Source: Ophthalmolycus amberensis
Lineage: Eukaryota; Chordata; Actinopteri; Perciformes; Zoarcidae
Assembly: GCA_024529925.1 (NCBI GenBank)
Contig: JAFEUB010001122.1
Span: forward strand, 733,501 to 797,500
Direction of reading: 5' to 3'
Length of the DNA stretch: 64,000 bases
Made by a program: the position numbers and the translations under genes
The notes under the pieces: generated by a model
The model's database searches: none
The model's input: only the letters and a program-made list of their open reading frames with translations
What the model was told of the DNA's origin: nothing
Shown here: positions 39,820-52,462 of the stretch, one piece after another
Layout of the letters: every line of letters starts with the position of its first letter
Position numbering within the stretch: position 1 is the first letter of the stretch

Positions 39820-40712
39820 GTGAGAGAGAGGTTCATACCGGAGTTCAGGTACATTTGAAAAAGTAGGAGGAGATGTTTTTGATCATTTTCACTGCCAAAA
39901 GGGCAATTCAAGAATATCTTGTATTGCAAATGATTAAGTTGCACAGTGGTCATCAATGATTACCTGTTTAGATTCTTCTTCTGAACAGATACAGTAGTTC
40001 TTTTTTCCAAGTAGCCGCCTCATTACCAAGTGTCTCCCAATAATGTGCTGTCAGGTCACAAACACACTTTACGGTCTCTTTAAATATAAAGTTTTAAAAG
40101 AAATGTAAACTGCACATTTGAGGCTTTAATAACAAAACCATGACTCTTCAACCAGAATTGATGGTTTGTGGGCATGTCCAAAATGTTCTAATAGAATACA
40201 AAAATGTTATTGCCTTTTTCTTTTTTTTTTGTCATGTATTCATTGTTAATTGGCATTACACAATCTTAAAAAGTTGACATTAAATGTTTGTTTAATCAAG
40301 ATGCAAATCCTTTAAAATGACAAAATAGGGTCCAGGTAGAAAAACACAACACAATATTATTTTGTATTCAAAACAAGACCAAAAATACACTGAGAAAATG
40401 TCTATGCATTCTGGTATTCCCAGATACGAAGCAGGTCTAACCTGAGCATACAGTTCAGAAAAAGACACACACAAACCCCACACACACATGGAGCAGACAT
40501 CTGACTGGGTCGTGTGTGGACAAAGAGGGACAGCGAGACAGAGTTTGGTCTGAAGTTCACCCAGACACTTGGTGCCCTTGCTCAGACATGGCACATATTT
40601 GCATGTGTTCACACACACACATGCACCTACAAGGAACATCTGTTTCCAGAAGTAAATTCCTCCTTCCCTTGGAAAGACAGCTGCTTTGGCCGTAGGGTTG
40701 AAACTGAGGTCT

Positions 40713-40718
<6 letters not shown>

Positions 40719-40773
<55 letters not shown>
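40719..40773. repeat. (CA)n microsatellite
   Basis: About 27 CA units with almost no interruption, inside the intron after exon 39628-39819. Confidence 0.95.
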
Positions 40774-40774
<1 letters not shown>

Positions 40775-41539
40775 CACTTTTTCAGCTGCATTTCCAGGTT
40801 GTACATTTATTTTACATTAGGTGTTTTCAGAGTATGTGTTGACTGGATTTTAAATTTGTCCTTGGGTGTTCAATTGAGACTATTCACACTGTGTCACATT
40901 GTCAACCTTAATGTCACTGAACCGAGAGAAAAGAGAAACGCTTTTATGCTGCCATTCTACCTGGAACAATGTCCAATAAGTTTAGAAATTGTCAGAGGTT
41001 TTTACTCTGGGTGAATTCAAGTTGATTTTAAAGGATCCATTTATATAGGTGGGTTTTTACTAAAACTAAAATGCCATTATGTTTATATTGTATATATTTA
41101 TGTAGTGGGTGACGGTTGTCGGCTTCTTGTTTGTAATGTTTTTATTGGGGTAACTTTTCTTATCCCGCTATCTTGAGTAGTTTTCTCATGAAAAAGAGAT
41201 ATTAATGTTCATGAGGCACAATATTATAAACACATCAACAGTCCTGCATAAATACAACAGATACAATTTTTGTGAAGTTTATAATGTTCAGGGATGCCCT
41301 GGAGTCCAGTCAGGGGATTTTTATTTTGTTGTTAAAAGCATAAAATGCCTCCAAAAATATTTAAGTAGTTCCAACTGTCTATATACACATGTGAACTGTT
41401 GCACACAAAAAACTTTTTACATTTTACAGAAGAGAAGATGCAATACAGGCTGTGGAGACGCTGCAGTATTCAAGTTATTTGTGTTGGTGTACAGAACCAC
41501 AATGACCTGTATTTCATATATATATATAAATAAATAAAA

Positions 41540-41544
<5 letters not shown>

Positions 41545-41625
<81 letters not shown>
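41545..41625. repeat. (TA)n microsatellite
   Basis: About 40 TA units, preceded by a short (TAAA)n run. The Tyr-Ile reading frames over it are artefacts. Confidence 0.95.
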
Positions 41626-41628
<3 letters not shown>

Positions 41629-42405
41629 TACCATGGCTTCTAAAAATAGCATAGATTTGAATCAACACATCTTGGTGTAGATGGTAGAATTGACTGAAGG
41701 CTGTTAGTAGACTGCCTGAGTGAAGTTGGCACATTAAGATGCGTTCTTGTATTATAGTCTTTTGTTTTAATTTTGTTTCAAGTCACAGGGATTTTTTTAT
41801 GACTTTTTTTTTTATTCGAGGTTTCAGGAAAAAAATGTTAATCTGACACGTTTCAGCTGATCATTTTTAATTGGAGCGAAGCATAACATATCAAAGCAAC
41901 ATCTGGGTGAAGCTTCATTGCATGATTAAAAAGTAGTGGTGATGATGATGATCATCATTCATATTGGTGCTTGCAATGAAAAACAAAATGTGTTCTCTTG
42001 GCTCAACAAACAATACAACCACATATTCATCATATTCATTATTGTGCTGGAATGTGGTTCAGTTCAGTCCCCTGATGGTAAACTCCTTCTGTGTGATGGC
42101 AAATTTGGATGAAACAGCCAATGAAGCGGGCAGAGAAAGGTGATGAGTTATAGTGAGAAAAAGCAACTCACTGGAGCACGGAGCACCGATCATCTCCGGG
42201 GCATTTCCTAGTGTTACATTGGAAGAAAATTGCACCATAATTACCTCTAAAACTTTCAACATTTTTGTTGTCTGCTGAACACACTGTCTTCAGACTGTTA
42301 AAAGGGGCAGAGCCGTTCATCGATGAAGGAAGATCGGACTGACAAAACATCCAAACCCCATCAAAAAAGCTTTAACCTTGTGTTTTAATTTAATAACCAC
42401 TGCAG

Positions 42406-42546
42406 GTGAGGTGTGCGGCTGTCTTTGCTTTGGGGACGTTTGTGGGAAACTCTGCTGAGAGGACGGATCACTCCACCACCATCGACCACAACGTGGCCAT
42501 GATGCTGGCCCAGCTCATCAACGATGGCAGCCCTGTGGTCCGCAAG
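42406..42546 (+). CDS. rptor: rptor exon (probable exon 17): solenoid, end of the in-frame cassette
   Basis: The acceptor is actgcAG. The donor is AAG|gtcact, clearly weaker than the others because +3 is C and +5 is C. The 47 codons start VRCAAVFALGTFVGNSAERT and end DGSPVVRK (human 615-661). The exon end is fixed by the join to ELVVAL in the next exon and by the human boundary. Both ends are phase 0. Confidence 0.95.
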
Positions 42547-43489
42547 GTCACTGCAGCGCAATAACACTCACATAAAACACAGAGTTGATTATTTTATTAT
42601 ATGCATGTCACATTAAGACAATCCAGTAGAATGCCAGAGGCAAGTAGAAACTATGGCTCCAAAATATATGTAAACAATTGATAAGTGTGAGCTTGTCCTT
42701 GTCCTATGAGTACTACACTCCACTGCAGTGCAGGTAGATGATTTGTTCGCTATTCGATGCAGTGAAAAAAGTTAAATTCCCCAGCGCGGTCTATATTGAG
42801 TGATGACAAGATTATTATCTAAATAAAACAAACAAACGGCCGTGTTGCCCTCAGGACATAGTTAAAGGAGTAGTAAAGAATTTGGGCAATAAGTCTATTT
42901 AAATTTTTTCTGAGTTAGATGAGAGGATCAATATCTCTCATGTCTGAATGTTCTACACTTCATGATTGTCAGAGTTCAATCTAAAATCATTATTATTACT
43001 GAATACAACTGTCTGTATGGGTATCCAACTAAGGATTACGATCTAATACAATTTGCCTTTCAGGTCTTTGGATTTATTTAAAGTGTCCATCATGACTCTC
43101 TGTTTACAAATTGATCCAAGCTCATCTTTGTAATCTTAATTACAAATGACAAAAGTCAGACACCGTTACTTTATAAGGTTGTAACGCTATCATAGTGACA
43201 AAATCTATCCACAGACAGTAATAGAAACACCTGGTAAAGTACTCAAAACCACCCCGTTGGTAGTTCCCACTCCAGCAGTTGTCTCGAGGACCATATGTTT
43301 TCATGATGACACACACTCAGACTCACTGACGCAACTGGTAATTGATCCTTTGCTAAGAGATGTATTACTCATTTTTCACCATTGTACCTGGAAATATACT
43401 GCTTGGCTTGAAGATATTAAGACACGAAGTGAAAGAAAATCAAAACCTGTGAAACTGAATGATCTTTGTTTTCCGTATGCATTTGACAG
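42547..43489. other. rptor intron after exon 42406-42546
   Basis: A 0.94-kb intron. The piece from 42862 (TTAAAGGAGTAG) to about 42965, with AGTTAGATGAGAGGATCAAT, resembles a fish repeat I remember as widespread. The rest is unremarkable. Confidence 0.7.
42862..42965 (+). mobile_element. TTAAAGG-type MITE relic
   Basis: It begins TTAAAGGAGTAGTAAAGAAT and contains GAGTTAGATGAGAGGATCAA and CTCTCATGTCTG. This matches a fish repeat known to me from memory. The right end is undefined. Confidence 0.35.
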
Positions 43490-43610
43490 GAGCTGGTAGT
43501 AGCACTGAGTCACCTGGTGGTCCAATATGAAAGCAACTTCTGTACAGTTGCCCTCCAGTTTATAGAAGAGGAGAAGAACTATACAGTGCCGTCACCGGCC
43601 AACACCGCAG
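43490..43610 (+). CDS. rptor: rptor exon (probable exon 18): end of solenoid, start of linker
   Basis: Acceptor atttgacAG, donor gtattg. The 40 codons run from ELVVALSHLVVQYESNFCTV to YTVPSPANTA, plus one base of Glu. The PSP serine aligns with human S696, reported as an ERK site. After EEEKNY the sequence leaves the solenoid and becomes proline- and serine-rich. Confidence 0.96.
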
Positions 43611-44263
43611 GTATTGCAGACACAAACACTAACAGACAAAAAAAACTCAATGAAAAACACAGAATACTTCCGCCCTCTAAATGGTTCAAGTGTGTGTTGT
43701 CAGCATCACTGAGAGATTTTAAGAACCTTAGAATATATGCAGATCAGGGCATGACATAAACATGCGAATCAGAGTAGTTAGAGACAGTTTACATCAGTCA
43801 CAATGGAGGATTTAAATCTGGATATGTTTTGGATAATGTGACTCAAATGGACACAGTGAACAATCTTAAATTGCATGACCCCGTATCTATAACAAGGAGA
43901 AGAGTCCTGTACTTGTCATGTACACGTCTCATTTAAACTTAGGGTGCATAATCAAAAGTATATCCTAAAATTGTTACCAGATTTTAGGAATACGGAATAC
44001 AACAGGATTTGGTGCTGGGCAGAAAATTAACTTTTAAATGTTACTTTCCCATTAATAGCACAGGTTGGACATACCTCCCTTTTTCTTGTGTCTCCAGAAA
44101 CATCTATTAATGCATTGCAGGCAAATCGTTTTTTAGGGGGTCAAAATGTAAATATTTTGAAAACTATGGGACAATAATAATTTAGCGTAGGAACATTTAT
44201 TTTCATTTGTTTGGGATCATCCTGCCTCTGATCTGATGTACACTCTGCTGTGTTGACGTCCAG
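43611..44263. other. rptor intron after exon 43490-43610
   Basis: A 653-bp intron. I see no repeat, RNA gene or coding signal in it. Confidence 0.8.
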
Positions 44264-44404
44264 AGCCTGGTAACTTGACTCCAGTGAGAGACAGCCCGGC
44301 CATCCCACGCCTGCGATCGGTCAACTCCTACACCAACATTCGAGCTGCTACTACTGCCCGCAACCTGAACAAGAGCCTGCAGAACCTCAACCTCAATGAA
44401 GAAG
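44264..44404 (+). CDS. rptor: rptor exon (probable exon 19): regulatory linker with AMPK/RSK-type site
   Basis: Acceptor gacgtcCAG, donor gtagga. It encodes PGNLTPVRDSPAIPRLRSVN, SYTNIRAATTARNLNKSLQ and a tail ending LNEE. RLRSVNSY aligns with human RLRSVSSY. S719 and S722 (AMPK/14-3-3) are kept, while the position of S721 is Asn. The human T706 and S711 positions are kept; T714 is replaced by Ile. Confidence 0.96.
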
Positions 44405-47321
44405 GTAGGAGGGGGAGAGAGTGCTGGGAAATGGAGCAAAGAAGAAAATGAGGCAGGTGGGAGAGATATAAATAAGATGAAGTAGAAATTTTGATGAATT
44501 TCTAGGAGAATAGAATGAAGACAAAGAAGACAATTTAGTCTGCTGAATGACAGAAATGAATCCGAGGAGAGACCATTAGCACATTTCATAAGGTTTTCAG
44601 CTTTGGGCCGTAGATCGAACAGTCCCCAGACGTACTTATTCATTCTGTCATTGCCATTCCTGAGATGTACTCAGTAAACATCAATAAGGGTTTTTTACAA
44701 CCAGCAGAGAGATTCAGACCATTTGGCCAGTTTGTGGTGTGTTATTTATTCCAATCGAGCAATCCTTGTCACTCATGTCTTACAATTGTGTGATGTAGAT
44801 AAATGCCAGAACACACATGGACCGTTTATTATAAGTGCACAATTTAGTTATATGCAGGATCAAGATGTTTGGCTTCCAAAATGATGCTCCCTCTTCAGTG
44901 GTGAACCGTGGCCCTTTCTCAAAACAATCCCCATCTGCTTTCACCTCAGTTCAAATGTCTCTACACAATAAGTATCACTTGCAGCTGTAGAGGGCACATC
45001 TACATTCAGGAGGTACCCATCAAAAGGAATGTTATGTAGTTAAACATGTCAGTTTTACTTAAATTAAGTTTATTTTTGTCAATAAACGCCTCACACTCCA
45101 AAAACCTTTTAAAAAGGAAAATCCGCCACCTTTTTTGTGGATGTCCAATCAGTATCGATGGTAAATGTACTCAATTGACGCAATCATTTCCTCAGTACCA
45201 AGATGCATTACACAACCACTTCTGATGCCCGAAGGGTCTCCACCTGCCATATCCTCTCACACGACTCATGCGGCCGCTGCAGTTCTTCTGCGGTTACTCT
45301 GGCTTAAATAAATACGACTGAATATCCAAGTCATTTAAAACACAGTAAAATGTATCCTTGTCCATAACATCCTCTGCACTCATATTTTGGTATGACATTT
45401 TCACTGTTGGAAATGTAACTAGTTTTCAATTCAAGCAAAAGTACAAGAAAGTTCTGTTATTGAGCGGTACTTGGAGCATTTGTGCCCCCTGTCTACCCAG
45501 AAGCGAAGACTACAAATACAAGCTAAAAAAAGCAGCCTGTAGTTCTTCCTTGCATCCAACTATGTCACTGTCGCATCAAATGACGGCGCTGGAAGCAGGA
45601 AGGACAACAGAGTTTTCAAAATCATCTTTCTGAGTCAATATAGCCCACTCTGAGGAGTTTATTGCTTCAATGGACTACATTTACCATCAACACTGATTGG
45701 ACTTCGACAGTAAAAGTGACAAATTTTGCCTTCAATTGGCTAATATCTCCAGAGAATTTTCAATTACAAATTTGAGCAGTTTCATAGCAGGGTTCAAAAT
45801 GCTCTGATTTGAGCATGGGTGAATCCCTGTTTTATCGTCAATCTCTCTATAATAGTCTTGAGTGCTTATGTTTATGAAGTAACTCTTCCCAATTTTCCCT
45901 TCAATAACTCTACATTGGGTTCTTCTTTATCCAGCTCCTTGGTGAGATTGGCCACAGGTTTCATAGTTGCTGCTCAAACTGTTCTTCTGGCTTGTTGCTT
46001 CGCCATGGTCCCACAGATATTAGATTAGATTGACTTTTTCTGTCCATTTTAGTGGTCTTTTTGCTCTGGCCTTTGGGACCCTAAATGGACGGCCAGACGA
46101 GAGAAGCTCAAACTCTAAATGTAGTGGATGTGAGGTATCTGCAGTTCTGTTTATTTATATGTTTCTGTAACTCACCTGATCACCTTACCTGCAAAACTTA
46201 CTATCTTGGAGAGCTTGTTTTTGCTCTTTGCACTCAAGTGACAAACTCATTGGCACTTTGGCAGATTCAGTAAAAACAGAAGTTCTTGCGATTTATATTG
46301 ATTTACTAGAAAGAAGAAGGGAGCCAACAGGGACAACAAACGAGTTCAGTGCTCCTTTGTCTCGGCTCCGCACAGATCAGTGAATGTGCCGATCTCACTG
46401 AGCCTGCCTGAGTACCAGTGGGGACAAGGAGCTGTCCATGGTGCTGAAGTGTGGACCTGAGCTCATACAGGGTCAGTGGTTACACTGCGGGACACACTCC
46501 CTACTCTGAACCACGGATACTGATAGATGGCTAGCTCACTGAGCTGTTACGCTGTATTATGTGGTTTCATTGTAGATGTGTTATACCTACAAAACAAAGA
46601 GCGCTGGCTACAAATGTTCCTTCTTTCATCTATGCATGCAAATACTTCAAATTTCTACGATTGTTTTCCATTCTCTGTCACGTGCCATTCTGCAGGGGTA
46701 GTGCAGTGTGGTAAGTTGCACCAGTGTCTAACTGGTCTGACTGGATAACACTGCCAGTAATGCATAAGCCCTGAGTGAATTTAAATCCCTGTCACTGTGA
46801 AATGTGCAACCTACTGCCGACACCATTCCTAATTCACATATTCTCAGTGCTTATGCCAATGTGCAGCGGTGTTTATCATCAATAAGGATCGAGCACAGTG
46901 TATTTCCACTCTCTTCCAATCTCCATTTCCACATTTCAGCCTGCAGTCAGTTTGGAGGATGCACGGTGCTTGGCTTTTGTTTGAGTCACGAGTAATGTTG
47001 AGATAAGGAGAATTACAGCAGGAGGTGACTGAGCCTGACATCTGAAATTAAGTTATGAGCAAGTTCTTGTGTCGGCATGCAACCTCCAAGTATAAGTACT
47101 GCTTAGACCTTGTCGGATGTTGATTTGGCTATTGGTTCACAACAATGATCACAATAATAAACTTTATTTATACAGTACTTTTACAGCGGCTCAACTGCTT
47201 TCTAGACAAAATAAGTGCCTCTTTTTCTTCCTCTTCAACTCGTATTACATTTGTGATGGTCATGATTTTGTTGCCGATTGGGTCAGACGGTTTTGTGTGT
47301 ATGTGTCTTCTCTTCATTCAG
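44405..47321. other. rptor intron after exon 44264-44404
   Basis: A 2.9-kb intron. Only a short repeat-like phrase (aataataaactttatttata, 47152-47171) of the kind found at fish retrotransposon 3' ends stands out. No coding signal. Confidence 0.7.
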
Positions 47322-47477
47322 GTGGCCCAGCAGCCTTCTCTCCTGGTAACCTGAGCACCAGCAGCAGCGCCAGCAGCACCCTGGGGAGCCCCGACAATGA
47401 CGAGTACATCCTCTCCTTTGAGACCATCGACAAAATGAGACGGGTGTCCTCCTATTCTTCGCTCAACTCCCTTATAG
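47322..47477 (+). CDS. rptor: rptor exon (probable exon 20): regulatory linker with the second AMPK/PKA-type site
   Basis: Acceptor cttcattcAG, donor gtaaaa. The 51 complete codons run from GPAAFSPGNLSTSSSASSTL through NDEYILSFETIDKMRR to YSSLNSLI. MRRVSSYSS aligns with human MRRASSYSS, keeping both serines (PKA S791, AMPK S792). The serine run is low complexity. A hAT transposon begins only 76 bp after the donor. Confidence 0.96.
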
Positions 47478-47643
47478 GTAAAAACCATTGGTCATTGGCC
47501 ATTGCTCAAAGATTCATGCCAATTACGTCAAATTCACACAAAATGTCTTAGGGCAGGGGTCTTCAACTAAAATTCCAAAAGGTCCAGATTGAGAAAATCT
47601 CCTCGGGCAAAGGTCCGGAACATTACAATAATGTCTAACCCGC

Positions 47644-48285
<642 letters not shown>

Positions 48286-51200
48286 TAAATAAATGTTCTT
48301 CTCATTTCAAGTACAATAATGTCTGGATTAAAGAATAACTGATACAACAGAAAGCTTTTCAAAAATGTGCATCTTAAAATAAAGTAATTCATTTTAGAAA
48401 AACTAATTTCACTGAATTGTCCTGCAGCTTTAAATTCAGTTCATTCAGGTGTGAAGTGATGTCAATCAAAAAGTCACAATATTATATTTTGTCTTCTAAA
48501 AAGAGAAATCAGTGAGCATGGACTTTATCTGTGGCTATTAAACCACTTGTTTCAGCTCTATTCTCTCTGTTAACATCATTGTTGGCCAGTGAATTCATGT
48601 GTTAGGACTCTGATCATACTGTGTCATCATTTCAGATGTGAGTGGGTACGTTTGTTCAAAAGAGTTGTGCTTTGTCTGGTAGTGCGCTTCATTTACCGCT
48701 TTTATCAATAGTTACGGTTTCTGGACATATGAGACATGCTGGATTTAACATATAAGATTCTGTTCATTCTTGCTTATAAATGATATTCTCTCTGAACACG
48801 TTTCTCTTTTTGGAGAACGTCATGTGAGATAACTTCTCTGATCAGCGCAATTTTCCTGCTGTTCTTTCTATTTCCTCGTCTCTCCCCCGTGTGTCACGGT
48901 GTGTGTAAACCTCGCTCGAGTCAGAATACTCCTATTTGATTGGCTGAGCTTTAGCACGCGATGTGATTTACAACGCATTGGTCGGTGTGTCCTGCACCGC
49001 TGAACAAGTACCGTAACGGCTGAATGACATGCGCCGGTTAAATTACAAACTCGCTGCCTAATATGTATGATTCCGAAATACCGATTTTTGGTCCTGGGTC
49101 TGGATCCGGACCGCGGTCCGCCAGTTAGAGACCCCTGTCTTAGGGCCTGTGTCCACATAGCACCCTTGTCTGAGCACAAGCGTCTTTTATTTTTATTTTT
49201 TTATTGTTCCCAATGAGGAGAGTGCATGCGGCTGCCTCGAGAAAAGAAGCTGCACCCAGCGTCTCTTTTTTCTCAGCGCTTCGACTTTTTTGTGGGGCCA
49301 CTCCGAGCAAGTTGAAAATCAAGTTCAAAAAAGCATACAACAGTGAGGTGATCATTCTCGTGTAAATCTATCTCCTACTAGTCCCTTCAACTTTATAAAA
49401 GTGCAGCCCAGTCGCCAGAAAAAATGTTGGCAATGTGATTATATGCAAACCATGGATATGTTGAAAGTCAACATTTCTGAGCTAAAATACATTACGATAC
49501 GTTTCATATCACATTTGCAGAAATGCACAATGCCGCATGGTTAACGTTGTGAAACAATTGGTAAGGTTGAGGCAACAACACAAGTTGGTTAACAAGAAAA
49601 AAAATTTTTTTTGCTGAACTAACAATATAAGAACGTAATGTAAGAATTGTAACATTGTAAACAGACACCATTCAAAGTTCTCGTCCTCGGCTGAACGAGT
49701 GAGCGAGGGAGAGAGAGCAGGACGGGGGAGCAAGCTATAGAAAGAATGAAGAGAGGAAGCAGCGTTAGTGAGAACAAGGCAGTGAAAACTGATTTCCCAT
49801 GACTCCCTTGAGGACTAAGCTTGAGAGAAGAAAAAAACACGCGGAAATAAATGACCAGGAGAACGCGATGGCACCAGAGAGGAAAAGGAGGTGACATAGA
49901 AGAAAGCTCCCAGTCCTCGAATAGAAGAAGTGTAAAAAAGGTTTGCAGATGTGTAAAGGACAGTAGAGAGCAAGATTTGTTCGACTCTGTGAGCCTCCTG
50001 AGGCCATTTAAGTGCTTTTCCTCGTACGCTGAACTGGAAACCGCTCGCTTACCCCTGTTCTTAGGTGATTGGCAGGCTCCACCATGCGTCCTGACGGCCA
50101 GTTTGTGTGCGAGTAGGAAAACCATTAACTCCCTCCCACCCCTTCGGGAATAGAAATTGGGGGTTCCCTTCCTCCTCCCGCTCTCTCTCTCTCTCTCTCC
50201 TCACATTGTTGCATTTAATTTCCCAGCTGCCCTGTCACGTCCCAGTATGTAATTGTTGCCCGGCGCGATGGTAAATGAGTGGAAATGGAAAAGAAATAGA
50301 GCTATGGAGAGCAGTGAAATTGACTTGGCATGAAAGTAGGTTCAGGTACTATAATGACATTTCCTTTTCAGCGGGTTTTCTTTGACTTGTTCGTTAAATG
50401 AATGCCACCTTATTTTAAGTGTGTCTGATTCAGTCGAGCTCAGCTTCACAGCGGCCTTTTGTGGAAACAGACTAATTTCCTCTGCTCATAAATTCAACTT
50501 TAACACAATATGCTGTGTACATCTGGATTGAGTTGCACTCGTATGCACATATTTAGTTTTTAAGTCCCATATATATCTCTCTCGCACACAGACAAAGTAA
50601 AGGTGATCTAATGTGTTGTCTGCCCTTTCTTCTTTATAGGAAGTCACAGGTCATTTCTTTCATCCACTTCTCTTCTTTATACATAGTGGAGCATTTCTAC
50701 AATTTATTTTTAAGGTGCAGGTACAATGGGACACCAAAGCTTGGGAGTTAATGTTTGATGAAAAAAAACAACACTAAAAAGAGCCTGGCCCAGCGCTTGT
50801 TCTCATTACCCTTTTAGCCGACAAATTCAGCATTTGATGTCCGGTTAAACCTTTTTGAAGCTGCATAATGCTGGCGCTAGGCCCCCCTGGTACACAGGTT
50901 AAAAAACATATTGGCCCCCTCGCCCACTAGGTCCCAGCCTCCCAGCGCGCTTGTTTATAACTTCCACCTTGCAGTGTGCTGCATGTATCAGCAAGCAAGG
51001 CAAAGCAGATGAATACCGGTAGATAGATGTTGGTAACAATATTCAGAAGTATAAAGAAATGACTGAAATACATACTTGAATGCAGATGAGTGTCAAATTC
51101 CATGTCGTGTTGGCATTTACGTTTTTCTTGTCACTTCTATTCGGTTATCTAACTCAGCCGAGACTTAACACGTCACTTTTTTTATTGTTTTCTTATTAGC

Positions 51201-52052
51201 CGCTCTCTTTTGTCTGGTTTGAAGTTTCATTCATACGACTCTTGGGGCTTTGTTTTTTTAATCTCGCCTTAAAAATGTATGAACTTGTTTTTCTCTTTCT
51301 GGAATACAGCAGCATACATACTCAGTTTCATCACATCTATGTTTTAACACTGCAAACAAACAGAAGCAAATGTCGACAGGTAAGGTGGCCTGTGTATTAT
51401 ATTGTCTAAAACAAATTGAAACCATAAATGCTAAATGCAGCAGTTGCTGTACGCTGGCCTGCAAGGAAACCAGCAGGAGAGCAAAACTGTGGGAGTCATG
51501 GAAGAGTAGTGATTTACATTTTATACATTTGTTCTTTTCCTTGTTTTCTTTGCCTTCTTACTATAGTTTGTACAAATCCTACTTGATCTAATGATGGTGC
51601 TAAATGATAAGTTAAAGATCACTCAAATCTTTTTGGATCACCCCATTTTAAATGAAATAGAAATTTTATTATAGTCGTCATATACATTAGGTACATATAT
51701 GTATGTATGTTTGTATGTATATATATATTTTAGTTTACACTCCCAAATTTAAAAATGTCTCTCCAACATAAGCTATTGGTCAGCAGGCCGTTCCTGTGGA
51801 GCTTAAAAGGAGAAAAATTTAATGTATTAACTTATACTGAGTACATTTTCCCCCAGTCTCTTTTATATATTCCCGGTATTTTATAGTATTATTAACCATT
51901 CCTAATCGCCACCAGCTCGTTTTTGGTGTTCCAAGTTTTCTTTTGCTTGGAAGAGTCCAGCTCAGAGCAATATTTAGGACTTGATCTGCCTCCAAGCAGA
52001 TGACCCAGCCATCACTGTCATTTGCCTTCTCGGGACCTGAAATAGCTGAACC

Positions 52053-52105
52053 AAATCGCATGGCAATGCACCCAATTACTTTTGAGATATTTTAGCCCAA
52101 AATCC
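52053..52105 (+). repeat. Dispersed repeat relic, copy B
   Basis: AAATCGCATGGCAATGCACC followed by CAATTACTTTTGAGATATTT parallels 52188-52240 and, inverted, 5400-5490. Confidence 0.45.
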
Positions 52106-52187
52106 AAAATGTTAACCTTATTATAGAACCGACTCAGGGAAACACCAAAGTCAGTCTGGTGTATCCTCTGGTGAACATGAATGTCTT

Positions 52188-52240
52188 TGCAAAATGTCAT
52201 GGCAATCCATCCAGTAGTTCAAATATTTCATCGGTACAAG
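52188..52240 (+). repeat. Dispersed repeat relic, copy C
   Basis: GCAAAATGTCATGGCAATCC followed by ATCCAGTAGTTCAAATATTTC. It abuts the SINE at 52240. Confidence 0.5.
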
Positions 52241-52462
52241 GCCAGCTATGGCTCAGGCTGACTACTAATCACACGGTTGGCGGTTTGATCCCCAGCTCCT
52301 GTTTACAAGGCGATGTGTCCTTCAGCAAGATATTCAACCTCAAACTGCTCCTGATAGTCAGACCAGCACGTTGCATGCTATCTCGCTGCCGGTGTGTGAA
52401 ATGAGAGGCAAAATGGTAATGCGCTTTGGATGAAAGCACTATATAGCTCCATTAAATGCCTG
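52240..52462 (+). mobile_element. tRNA-derived SINE
   Basis: The head carries an A-box-like TGGCTCAGGCTG (52249-52260) and a B-box-like GGTTTGATCCC (52282-52292) at tRNA spacing. Then follow TGTCCTTCAGCAAGATATTC, GCTCCTGATAGTCAGACCAG and, near the end, GCGCTTTGGATGAAAGCACT with ATATAGCTCCATTAAAT. This order fits fish tRNA-SINEs with a V-type core. It is diverged and no target duplication was found. Confidence 0.7.

Larger units (their letters stand above)
39820..42405. other. rptor intron after exon 39628-39819
   Basis: It contains a (CA)n microsatellite at 40719-40773 and a (TA)n microsatellite at 41545-41625. The open frames over the CA tract are repeat artefacts. Nothing else recognised. 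Confidence 0.8.

Noticed and set aside
40292..41014. Open frames of 161 and 166 codons on both strands around 40.3-41.0 kb
   Set aside because: Much of their length is translated CA repeat. There is no family resemblance and both strands are open together, so they are compositional.
49619..50153. A 168-codon minus-strand frame and a 100-codon plus-strand frame
   Set aside because: They overlap each other antisense and resemble nothing I know. They are most likely chance openness in a GC-moderate intron segment.
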